Shown piece after piece: positions 1 through 6,003 of a DNA stretch of 11,132 bases. Source of the stretch: JBAWZR01 sp037142915. GTDB lineage: Bacteria > Patescibacteriota > Minisyncoccia > Moranbacterales > UBA1568. The notes below the pieces were generated by a model. That model was not told where the DNA came from and ran no database searches. It saw only the letters and a program-made list of their open reading frames with translations. Made by a program: the position numbers and the translations under genes. Location of the stretch: NCBI GenBank assembly GCA_037142915.1, contig JBAWZR010000034.1, positions 1-11,132 on the forward strand. Reading direction: 5' to 3'. Every line of letters begins with the position of its first letter. The stretch's first letter is position 1.

Positions 1-703
1 TGCCTACTTTAACATAGGTGCCCTGAGTGACGATCTCCGTCGTGGGCGGTTGTGTGATTTCAGTCGCGAGGAGTTTTCGTTGGATTTCTTTGCCGTCATA
101 GGAAATAATCTTATAGGTAAGGGCTTTGTTGCCACGGGCACCTTTTTGGGTGGTGATTTTTTTGCGCCAACTCAAAGTGTCATCCTCATTGGTAGTGGTG
201 ACGAAGGCAATCGGTTGATTGATAGTTTTTTCTTCGATGTGGACGCGGATGATTTGGAGAGCGAGCTTGTCGGTGAGGGGTGTGTCCGGATTGGGCAGGA
301 GGATATCATTATCACCCAGTGAGATGCCTTGCTCTGCGAGGAATTCTGGAGCGGAGAGGCTCGTGGTTTGGATTGTTTTCGTATCAGCGCCTGTTTTTAA
401 CTTAATACTTCTTGAATGCCTCAGGATGATGGTGTCGCCGGATGCGAGGGCTTGATCGGGTCGCGGCCAGACATAATCCGCTTCATTGAGGGGAATATTC
501 AACTCCTGAAGAAAATCTTTTACAGTAGCTGTAGTGGTTTGAGGGATGTTGAGGGAAAGATTATCAACAAAAAGCACGAGATGCTCCTTTGGGAGAGCAG
601 CGTTGAAGGGGGAGCTTCCGGGTTTCGGAAAAAGGAATGATTTGACAAAAAAGAAGCCGAAACCCAAGAGGCAGAGAAAGAAGAAAAAGCGAAACACTTT
701 CAT
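1..703 (-). CDS. DUF348/G5-domain cell-envelope protein, 3' end cut by window edge
   Basis: About 234 residues are visible before the frame runs off the left edge, so the C-terminal effector domain is missing. The N-terminus has two basic residues around a long Phe/Leu-rich segment (about residues 4-24), which looks like a signal peptide or membrane anchor. Two DUF348-like repeats follow (about 40-95 and 98-152), each with a threonine-rich TV.xFL strand, an acidic D/N-x-D turn and an LxxGDxI/LTDKLxI ending. A G5 domain covers about 155-230, with the typical DDTLSW, QKGARG, YDGKEIQRK and final QGTYV elements. In the YabE/RpfB families this order precedes a peptidoglycan-cleaving or wall-remodelling domain, so a wall-active enzyme is inferred but not seen. 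The ATG at 703 has no Shine-Dalgarno sequence. The gene follows yifB after 111 bp. I am confident of the domains and not of the catalytic activity. Confidence 0.8.
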   Translation of the reverse strand, partial: MKVFRFFFFLCLLGFGFFFVKSFLFPKPGSSPFNAALPKEHLVLFVDNLSLNIPQTTTATVKDFLQELNIPLNEADYVWPRPDQALASGDTIILRHSRSIKLKTGADTKTIQTTSLSAPEFLAEQGISLGDNDILLPNPDTPLTDKLALQIIRVHIEEKTINQPIAFVTTTNEDDTLSWRKKITTQKGARGNKALTYKIISYDGKEIQRKLLATEITQPPTTEIVTQGTYVKVG

Positions 704-766
704 ATTTTTTATAAAGATAATCGTACGGGCATCATTTCAGGTTACCCTAAATACAATTAAACCTGG

Positions 767-787
767 ATCCCGGGTCAAGCCCGGGAT
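767..787. repeat. GC-rich intergenic palindrome (REP-like)
   Basis: ATCCCGGG (767-774) and CCCGGGAT (780-787) form a perfect 8-bp stem around a TCAAG loop, flanked by CTGG and GACA. No T-tract follows on either strand, so it is a poor Rho-independent terminator. From memory, the element with its flanks closely resembles a short repeat scattered through intergenic regions of many alphaproteobacteria. It lies between the yifB stop and the start of the G5-domain gene and could affect mRNA stability there. Confidence 0.6.
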
Positions 788-814
788 GACATCTAATGGG
801 CAGTCTAAAAACAG

Positions 815-2359
815 TTAACTTTGGATATCCCGGAAACGATACTGAGCGGCTTCGGCGATACACTGAGGTTCTATAGTCTCGAGTCCGCCGAGATCGGCGA
901 TGGTGCGGGCTACTTTGATGAGCCGATGATACGAACGGGCACTCAAGTGGAAGTTGTCTACGAGACCATGGAGGAGATTTTTGCAGGCCGAGTCGAGTGA
1001 ACAGTAACGCTCGATGTCTTTGGCGCGAATCTCGCTATTGGTAGTTGTTTTTGTATTGAGGAAGCGGGCGGATTGGATATCACGGGCTTTTTGGACGCGC
1101 GCTCGGATATCGATACTCGCATCACCTTTGGAAACAGTTTCGAATTTATTGATATTGAGACGAGGTACTTCGACGTGAAGATCAATGCGGTCGAGAATCG
1201 GACCAGAAATTTTTCGTTGATAATTCAATATCTGGGTCTGATTGCAAGAACAAAGTCGCTCCGGATCACTGAGGTTGCCACAGGGACATGGATTCATTGC
1301 TGCGACGAGCATAAATTTAGCCGGGAATTCAAGCGTATCTTTTGCTCGGGCGATAGTGATTGAACCATCTTCGAGCGGTTGCCGGAGGTTTTCGAGGACG
1401 ACTTTGGGGAATTCACCGAATTCATCCAAGAAGAGAACGCCACGATGCGCAAGGCTGATCTCGCCAGGTTTCGGATGCGAACCACCACCAATGAGCGCGA
1501 CGCTGCTGGCGCTGTGGTGTGGTGATCGGAAGGGACGGTGATGGATGAGACCTTTGTATTTACCGTGAAGCGAACCGGCCACGGAAAATATCTTGGTTAC
1601 CTCGAGACTTTCGTTTGGTGTGAGTGGTGGGAGGATAGAGGGGATGGCTCGAGCGAGGAGGGTTTTGCCGCTCCCTGGAGGACCGGAGAGGAGGATATTG
1701 TGTCCGCCAGCTGCTGTGATCTCGAGCGCTCGTTTGACGTGCTCTTGCCCATGAATATCTTGGAAATCAGTAATGTCATCCAAAAAAATAGCATCGAGTT
1801 GTTCGAAAGGATTTTCCGGACGGACAAAGGGTGTGATGAGTGATTGTTTGGTGAGATGTCGTGTAGTGTCAAGGAGCGTCTCGAGTGGGTAGATGGCGAT
1901 GTCGGGCACGAGCGAAGCCTCGAGCACATTCTCTCTTGGAACATAGAGTTCGGTGAAACCGTTCTCCTTAGCCATAAGGGTAATCGGGAGAATACCATGA
2001 ACCGGACGGATGCTGCCATCGAGTGAAAGTTCGCCAACGAAAAGTTTACCTTGAATATCGAACTGAATCTGATTACTGGCGAGGAGGAATCCGAGTGCGA
2101 GCGGAATATCGTAGAGCGGACCATTTTTGGGGATATCAGCTGGAGCGAGATTGGCCACGATGCGGCCGCATTGGTGTGGTGGTTTAAATCCACTATTTTT
2201 GACGGCGGCACTGACGCGGTCGCGAGCCTCTTTGATGGCGGTATCGGCGAGTCCAACGATGGTAAATTGGTGAAGGCCTGATGAGACGATATCCACTTCC
2301 ACCTCAACGAGGCGACTTTCAAGACCAATAGTGGTGGCGGAAAATATTTTAGCTGGCAC
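815..2359 (-). CDS. yifB: YifB/ComM-family AAA+ ATPase (magnesium chelatase ChlI-like)
   Basis: This 514-residue protein spans the full YifB/ComM length. The N-terminal Lon-protease-like (ChlI) domain contains the conserved VGLADTAIKEARDRV and NLAPADIPKNG segments. The AAA+ core has Walker A GPPGSGKT (about 226-233), Walker B VLFLDEF (about 308-314) and an arginine-finger candidate in ILDRIDLHVEVP (about R391). A cysteine group, CPCG plus CSC (about 358-372), is typical of the family. The C-terminal Mg_chelatase_C domain ends with a sensor-2-like SARSYHRLIKVARTIADL stretch. ComM in transforming bacteria is a hexameric helicase for branch migration; the role in other lineages is unproven. I chose the GTG at 2359 because family members start at the AKIFSATTIGL strand. 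An in-frame ATG at 2437 would add 26 unrelated residues and overlap lspA. The gene follows lspA by 11 bp and is probably in the same operon. Confidence 0.95.
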   Translation of the reverse strand: MPAKIFSATTIGLESRLVEVEVDIVSSGLHQFTIVGLADTAIKEARDRVSAAVKNSGFKPPHQCGRIVANLAPADIPKNGPLYDIPLALGFLLASNQIQFDIQGKLFVGELSLDGSIRPVHGILPITLMAKENGFTELYVPRENVLEASLVPDIAIYPLETLLDTTRHLTKQSLITPFVRPENPFEQLDAIFLDDITDFQDIHGQEHVKRALEITAAGGHNILLSGPPGSGKTLLARAIPSILPPLTPNESLEVTKIFSVAGSLHGKYKGLIHHRPFRSPHHSASSVALIGGGSHPKPGEISLAHRGVLFLDEFGEFPKVVLENLRQPLEDGSITIARAKDTLEFPAKFMLVAAMNPCPCGNLSDPERLCSCNQTQILNYQRKISGPILDRIDLHVEVPRLNINKFETVSKGDASIDIRARVQKARDIQSARFLNTKTTTNSEIRAKDIERYCSLDSACKNLLHGLVDNFHLSARSYHRLIKVARTIADLGGLETIEPQCIAEAAQYRFRDIQS

Positions 2360-2370
2360 AAGAATGATGG

Positions 2371-2796
2371 TTATTTGTAGGGTTTCCAACCTCCATAATA
2401 CAATAAAATCAGAAAAAAACCAATGCCTAGCGACCAATCGGCGGGATTGTTGGCGATGTTGAAGAGGAATGGTAAGGTATCATGAACGCAGCTGAATCGT
2501 ATTCGTTCAATCATATTAGCGCAGCCGCCACCAAGAAATAAAATCCAACTAAATAAGCCGAAAGACTTGAGATTTTTGTATTGATAGGTGACCCAGCCTA
2601 TACCCACCAAGAGAATGGCAAGAGAAATAACAAGAAGCGCCGTTGAAGAAAAAGTTTTTTGTGAGAGGGCGCCAACGGTGTTGCATTGGTGTATTGTGCT
2701 GGATAATGACCATAAAAAAGCATTGAGAGCCACAAGGCCCTCAATGTAAGACATAACAATAATCCAAAAAAACCATTGAGATGGAAATCTAAGCAT
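2371..2796 (-). CDS. lspA: Divergent lipoprotein signal peptidase (signal peptidase II)
   Basis: This is a 141-residue membrane protein with about four hydrophobic segments (roughly 6-30, 50-68, 75-93 and 118-136). Signal peptidase II removes signal peptides from prolipoproteins within the membrane using two aspartates. Family motifs are recognisable but altered. NTVGALS (about 39-45) matches NxGxxFS. GGGCANMIERIR (about 89-100) matches GGxxGNxxDR, with Asp replaced by Glu. VHD (Asp106) matches VxDF, and NPADWSLGIG (Asp120 onward) matches NxADxxxxxG. Both candidate catalytic aspartates are thus present, but only 14 residues apart, shorter than in proteobacterial enzymes. The ATG at 2796 lies inside the end of the dksA-like gene (ATGCTTAG, 8-bp overlap), which suggests translational coupling. 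At 141 residues it is a little shorter than usual. Confidence 0.75.
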   Translation of the reverse strand: MLRFPSQWFFWIIVMSYIEGLVALNAFLWSLSSTIHQCNTVGALSQKTFSSTALLVISLAILLVGIGWVTYQYKNLKSFGLFSWILFLGGGCANMIERIRFSCVHDTLPFLFNIANNPADWSLGIGFFLILLYYGGWKPYK

Positions 2797-3133
2797 GTTT
2801 GATGCAGGTAGCGGCGGCGGGATAGGCTTTGAGCCGAGCAGGGGCGATCGGTTCGTGGCAGACTTCGCAGAGACCGTAGTTGCCGGATTCGATTTTTGCG
2901 AGGGCCTCGTAGACTTTGTTGAGTTCGTCCTCCAGTTTACTTTCGATGGCGGCGGCATCGACATACTCTGCCATTTCAACGGCGTTGTCTTCTTCGTCGG
3001 GACCAACTTCATCGAATTTGGTCGTGTAGGAACCCTTCACGCCTGTCGGTGTGCCGATACGAGCGAGTTCGTCTTCGAGGCGCTGGCGTTCTTCTTCGAG
3101 TAAATTTTGGAACACTTCGGTATCGAGAGCCAT
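2789..3133 (-). CDS. DksA/TraR-family zinc-finger protein
   Basis: This 114-residue protein has a coiled-coil N-terminal half (about 5-27 and 58-82, rich in Glu/Leu/Lys) joined by an acidic turn GPDEEDNAVEMAE (about 44-56). A C-terminal zinc-binding module follows: CEVC (Cys89, Cys92), the hallmark PIAPARLKAYPAAATC (Cys110) and final IKH with His113 in the fourth ligand position. DksA/TraR proteins insert their coiled coil into the RNA polymerase secondary channel and modulate initiation, often with ppGpp. This short form is nearer TraR/YocK size than the roughly 150-residue E. coli DksA, so I assign the family and no symbol. No Shine-Dalgarno sequence precedes the ATG at 3133. A good promoter lies about 30 bp upstream. 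It is the first gene of the cluster with lspA and yifB. Confidence 0.9.
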   Translation of the reverse strand: MALDTEVFQNLLEEERQRLEDELARIGTPTGVKGSYTTKFDEVGPDEEDNAVEMAEYVDAAAIESKLEDELNKVYEALAKIESGNYGLCEVCHEPIAPARLKAYPAAATCIKHA

Positions 3134-3164
3134 ACTGGTACATCGTAAGGATTAAGCTGCTTTC

Positions 3165-3194
3165 AGTATAGCAAAAGAAAGAAAAAGTGTCCAA
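3165..3194 (-). promoter_or_regulatory. Sigma70-type promoter of the dksA-like/lspA/yifB cluster
   Basis: On the minus strand, TTGGAC (3194-3189) is followed after 18 bp by TATACT (3170-3165), preceded by TGC as in an extended -10 element. The predicted start near 3158 leaves a leader of about 25 nt before the ATG at 3133. The -35 box begins 24 bp beyond the yraN stop, and no clear terminator lies between, so readthrough from yraN is possible. Confidence 0.65.
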
Positions 3195-3217
3195 AAGATT
3201 ATTTTTTTTGATAAATT

Positions 3218-3613
3218 TCACGAGTAAAACATATTCTCGATGTGCTTGACGGAGACTTTTTTGTCTCTGGGAGAATAGACGAGGGCGAGGGCGTCGAAGC
3301 GGTGCGGTGTATCGAATTGTTTGCTGTCGCGGAGGTAGAACTCGGCGATTTTAGTAAGTTTATGGAGTTTGGCGCGGGTGATGTTTTCCTCGGGGATAAG
3401 TATCTCAGGTGAACGTGGGTCGGCGATGCGGGTTTTAACCTCAATAAAAACGATCGTATCACTGTCTTGTGCGACAATATCGATTTCGCCCAAACGCCGG
3501 CCGAGTGGATTGGTATAGTTGGTTGCGAGAATTTGGTAGCCTTTGCGTTTGAGATAGGTTTGTGCCCATTCTTCGCCTCGCATGCCGATCGATCCGTCTT
3601 GCGGGTGGTACAT
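3218..3613 (-). CDS. yraN: YraN/UPF0102 family predicted endonuclease
   Basis: This 131-residue protein has the restriction-endonuclease-like fold signature of the UPF0102 family. It contains RGEEWAQTYLKRKGYQIL with acidic Glu14/Glu15, NPLGRRLGEIDIVAQD with Glu43 and Asp45, VFIEVKTR with the Glu58-x-Lys60 catalytic pair, and a RFDALAL strand (about 105-111). The full set of predicted active-site residues is intact. The family's physiological role is not settled; a DNA repair or recombination nuclease is inferred from the fold. The ATG at 3613 is chosen, with AAGG about 10 nt upstream; an internal ATG at 3583 (residue 11) would still keep every motif. The gene sits alone between the long gene-free stretch and the dksA-like promoter. 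Confidence 0.92.
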   Translation of the reverse strand: MYHPQDGSIGMRGEEWAQTYLKRKGYQILATNYTNPLGRRLGEIDIVAQDSDTIVFIEVKTRIADPRSPEILIPEENITRAKLHKLTKIAEFYLRDSKQFDTPHRFDALALVYSPRDKKVSVKHIENMFYS

Positions 3614-3640
3614 ACTAAAAAAGCCTTGCGAATGGCTGGG

Positions 3641-3687
3641 ATTATAGAGATATAAGAGGGCTTTCTAGAAGGAAAACACTCTTATAT
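3641..3687 (-). promoter_or_regulatory. Candidate yraN promoter region with 9-bp inverted repeat
   Basis: On the minus strand TATAAT lies at 3646-3641, about 28 bp upstream of the yraN ATG, with no convincing -35 box. Directly upstream, ATATAAGAG (3650-3658) and CTCTTATAT (3679-3687) form a perfect 9-bp inverted repeat with a 20-nt centre. The repeat could be an operator for yraN. It is too A/T-rich, and lacks a following T-tract, for a confident terminator call. Confidence 0.35.
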
Positions 3688-3720
3688 GACAATAATCCGG
3701 AAATGATTCGAAGGAAAATT

Positions 3721-3820
3721 GTTGGCTATCGGGCGCTCGCCCAGAGATGGCAATATAAAATAAATCCATATGAACAAGCACCCGAAACGCCGATAGGCAT
3801 GCGCCAACACGATTTTTTTT
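3721..3820 (+). ncRNA. Candidate small structured RNA ending in a T-tract
   Basis: GTTGGC (3721-3726) pairs with GCCAAC (3803-3808). Immediately inside, TATCGG (3727-3732) plus CG (3734-3735) pairs with CGCCGATA (3788-3795), leaving one bulged G. A local GGGC/GCCC hairpin (about 3732-3742) competes or coexists with this stem. Eight T residues follow at 3813-3820, so a plus-strand transcript could end there. I compared it by eye with SRP RNA, tmRNA, 5S rRNA, RNase P RNA and common riboswitches and recognised none. The strand is inferred from the T-tract, and no clear promoter was found. Confidence 0.3.
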
Positions 3821-4064
3821 AATTCTTTATTTAACGGGTTGAAAAATAAAGATTTTCGTGTGTTTTGCGTACATGCGAACCTTTTGCATAGCCTGACTTT
3901 TATTTTCTATGCTTCCCTACCGTTTGATGGTTGTATATGTTATATACTGACCTTTTTTATTTTTTTGTAAAGAACTATATTTTAGACTCTTTTATATGAG
4001 TTTTTGTTTTACTGTTCTCATTTTTTATTTTTTTTGAGAAAGGTTTTTGTTTTTGTTTGAATGT

Positions 4065-4171
4065 GCTTCTTCGTCAGAAAGAAGCTTAGTTGGAATTTTC
4101 CAACTATCGAACCGTAGGGGTAATCCAGCCACAAATAGGGGGATATCATGGCTGGAGTACCACCACGGTTC
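4065..4171. ncRNA. Three consecutive hairpins, the last about 63 nt long
   Basis: Hairpin A is GCTTCTT (4065-4071) with AAGAAGC (4079-4085). Hairpin B is TAGTTGGAA (4087-4095) with TTCCAACTA (4098-4106). Hairpin C pairs GAACCGT (4109-4115) with ACGGTTC (4165-4171), then GG with CC, GGTA (4119-4122) with TACC (4158-4161), and CCAGCC (4125-4130) with GGCTGG (4150-4155). It is interrupted only by single A bulges and one 2x2 internal loop, under a 19-nt apical loop (4131-4149). Three adjacent stems with about 35 pairs in 107 nt suggest a structured RNA or a palindromic repeat element. The strand cannot be decided, since neither side ends in a T-tract. No known RNA family was recognised. Confidence 0.4.
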
Positions 4172-4340
4172 AGAAGAGAAACGGCAGAGAGAAAAGTTGT
4201 TTGGTTTTGTTAAAGTTCTTCATTAGTACACTTCTATTGTAACAGAAAAATCGTTGGCGGTCAAAGGATATTTTTCGTGGCTTATCAGTAGGAATTTTTT
4301 TGAGGGAATTTTTTACAGAAAGATGCTGAGAAATAGTTTC

Positions 4341-4362
4341 AAAAAAAGTAAGTTACTTTTTT
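4341..4362 (-). terminator. Likely terminator of the proline-rich membrane protein gene
   Basis: AAAAAAGTAA (4342-4351) and TTACTTTTTT (4353-4362) are inverted around one base, about 20 bp after the stop codon of the upstream minus-strand gene. The stem is weak in GC, but the arm gives a run of T on both strands, so it could work in either direction. Confidence 0.45.
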
Positions 4363-4383
4363 CTTGGCTTTAGAAAAGAAAAC

Positions 4384-5907
4384 TCAGGGAGTGACTGCGG
4401 AAGTTGTGCTTGATGGTGTGAGTGTATCGATAATTGATCGGGTTGTTTGCTTGCTGGTGCCGATGACGATGTATTGGTTGACTACTGCATAGTCGAGGGA
4501 GAGGCCTCCTACGAAGGGCGCTTCTGGTACGGGGAAATTGATATACCGTGTGCTGATACCATTATAACTACCTGTTTCGAATGAGGGTGAAGTGGTCGGT
4601 AGTGTTGGTTGATAACTAAAGTAGAGTGGGAAAAATACACTGAGAAGGGATGGTTCGCTCTGAGTGAGGATTGCGGCGGTTTGGGATGGGTTATTGCTGG
4701 TAATCTTGAGGCCAAGTCGAACATAGCCAGAATCATTGTAGAGAAAGAGGGAAAATGGATCAGCTAGGGTGGCCAAAATTCCCGGAGAAAAACTCATTTT
4801 CATGAGAGTAGTCCATGCAGAGAATGTGAGCGGACTGTTATTTTCATCAACAACGCGAAACTCGACAGGTTGTTGGATAGAATTGTCTTTTATCTTTTGG
4901 GAGAGATCAGTGAGCGTTGTTTTGAAAGACTCTGGAGAAGATGAACTCATCGTGATAGTGATATCATTGGTGCCTTGAAGGTTGAAAATAGGGGCTGGTT
5001 TTGGTGTGGGTGTTGGAATCGGAGTAGGTATGATTTGCTCGTCAGGATTTATATGAGGAGTAGTATTGGTTTGTTTCCAATACCAAAAACCTCCACCAAG
5101 AAAAAGAAGGACGCACACAACAGCTCCTACTCGGAGGGGCCATTTCGGGAAAACGATGACCGGTTGTTGCGCGGGAGGCATTTTTTCTACGGATGGCGGA
5201 GTCTGTTTAAGAGAAACTGACTGAGGAAAAATGACTTTTGGAGGGGTTGGTATTGGTTTGGCTACTGGCGGTATCGAAATTGGTTGGACTGGAGGAATCG
5301 GCGAAAATGATATTTTTTCGGGCGGAGCTTTGGGTTTTTCTTGCAGCAATGGTCGTGGTCTCGGTGGTTCAAAAGAAATTTCCGGCTGAGGAGTGGGTTT
5401 TTCTTTTGGAGTAATGGGTTCGTTGTGCATTCTTTCTACAGGAAGCGGAGTTTTTCCGGCTTGATTTTCCTCGAAGACGTTTTCATTGTTGCCAGATGCT
5501 CTTTTTGGCTGGATTATATGAGTCGAAGTGTCTGGCTTTTTATCGCTGAAAAGCTCACTGAGACCGGGAATTTTAGGAGAACTTTCCTTTTGAATTGAGG
5601 TAATTTGGAATGTTGGTGCGGGTTGTTGAGGCTTTGCTGGCTCAGGTGGAGTTGCCGGCTGGATAGTTGTTGGGAGAGGCGGCTTTGGCAATGATACCGG
5701 GGTTTGGTTTTTTTGTGGTGTTGGTATGACTTGGTGGGGAGTTGAAAATGATACGGCGTCCGGTTTTGTTCCGCTCATTTCAGTTAAATCATCCTCCATA
5801 GTTCGCAATGAAAGCGCGATGTCAGGATTGGTTTGTTGTGGTGTGGTTGGTGAGGAAGCGTTTTTTGAAAGAGTGTTTGGGTCAGCGATTGGAGGATTCG
5901 TGGACAT
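4384..5907 (-). CDS. Proline-rich single-pass membrane protein of unknown function
   Basis: I do not recognise this 507-residue protein. Residues 1-255 are low-complexity, dominated by Pro, Thr, Gln, Lys and Ser, with no predicted fold and no N-terminal signal. One transmembrane helix follows (about 256-277, WPLRVGAVVCVLLFLGGGFWYW). A short PTPIPTPTPKP linker (about 295-305) leads to a folded C-terminal domain (about 308-495) with alternating beta-strand patterns and the segment LSLDYAVVNQYIVIGTSKQTTRSIIDTL. That ending resembles DUF3352-like extracellular domains, but only loosely. The likely topology is N-in, C-out. The ATG at 5907 is chosen over an in-frame TTG at 5943, which would start within the region just after the pnp terminator. 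It appears monocistronic, lying between two terminators. Function unknown. Confidence 0.8.
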   Translation of the reverse strand: MSTNPPIADPNTLSKNASSPTTPQQTNPDIALSLRTMEDDLTEMSGTKPDAVSFSTPHQVIPTPQKNQTPVSLPKPPLPTTIQPATPPEPAKPQQPAPTFQITSIQKESSPKIPGLSELFSDKKPDTSTHIIQPKRASGNNENVFEENQAGKTPLPVERMHNEPITPKEKPTPQPEISFEPPRPRPLLQEKPKAPPEKISFSPIPPVQPISIPPVAKPIPTPPKVIFPQSVSLKQTPPSVEKMPPAQQPVIVFPKWPLRVGAVVCVLLFLGGGFWYWKQTNTTPHINPDEQIIPTPIPTPTPKPAPIFNLQGTNDITITMSSSSPESFKTTLTDLSQKIKDNSIQQPVEFRVVDENNSPLTFSAWTTLMKMSFSPGILATLADPFSLFLYNDSGYVRLGLKITSNNPSQTAAILTQSEPSLLSVFFPLYFSYQPTLPTTSPSFETGSYNGISTRYINFPVPEAPFVGGLSLDYAVVNQYIVIGTSKQTTRSIIDTLTPSSTTSAVTP

Positions 5908-5943
5908 AATTTTGTTTTTGAAAACGTATAAACGATATAACAA

Positions 5944-5968
5944 ACGAATAGCCTGGGAGGCTATTCGT
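5944..5968 (-). terminator. Rho-independent-type hairpin after pnp
   Basis: ACGAATAGCCT (5944-5954) and AGGCTATTCGT (5958-5968) form a perfect 11-bp stem with a GGG loop (CCC on the transcribed strand). It begins 35 bp beyond the pnp stop. The T-rich TTTGTT that follows on the minus strand is short. Besides termination, such a stem could act as a 3' barrier to exonucleases. Confidence 0.7.
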
Positions 5969-6003
5969 AGTATACCACTTTTTACGAGTGTTCCAAATTG
6001 TGG

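Larger units (their letters stand above)
3614..4383. other. Gene-free AT-rich region with several strong inverted repeats
   Basis: No open frame with recognisable protein character covers these 770 bp. The base composition is AT-rich, with long T-runs on the plus strand around 3950-4060. Discrete inverted repeats stand out: 3721-3808, GTATAT/ATATAC near 3933-3947, GCATAG/CTATGC near 3886-3912, a weak AGACTC/GAGTTT hairpin followed by TTGTTTT (3984-4010), and the block 4065-4171. It lies downstream of the 507-residue protein gene and upstream of yraN. It may encode structured RNA, serve as a long 3' untranslated region, or be a repeat-derived remnant. Confidence 0.6.

Noticed and set aside
767..787. 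Rho-independent terminator for yifB
   Set aside because: The stem is strong but no T-tract follows on the minus strand.
1597..2361. 254-residue frame on the minus strand inside yifB
   Set aside because: It is an alternate frame of yifB, rich in Ser/Pro/Arg without domain character.
2360..2437. Longer YifB protein starting at the ATG at 2437
   Set aside because: It would add 26 residues unlike the family and overlap the conserved end of lspA.
2434..2466. Loss of the catalytic Asp in the LspA FNxAD motif (reads FNIAN)
   Set aside because: Shifting the alignment three residues gives NPADWSLGIG, which matches NxADxxxxxG and keeps the aspartate.
3700..3820. SRP RNA or tmRNA gene
   Set aside because: The conserved SRP apical loop (GGAAG...AGCA type) is absent, and there is no tRNA-like end with a GTTCGA arm nor a tag reading frame.
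3950..4060. CRISPR or tandem repeat array in the T-rich stretch
   Set aside because: The runs are simple T-rich sequence with no regular repeat and spacer lengths.
4109..4171. Hairpin C as a tRNA, 5S rRNA fragment or T-box leader
   Set aside because: There is no cloverleaf or anticodon arm, no 5S consensus, and the GGTGGTAC segment on the minus strand lacks the rest of the T-box bulge sequence.
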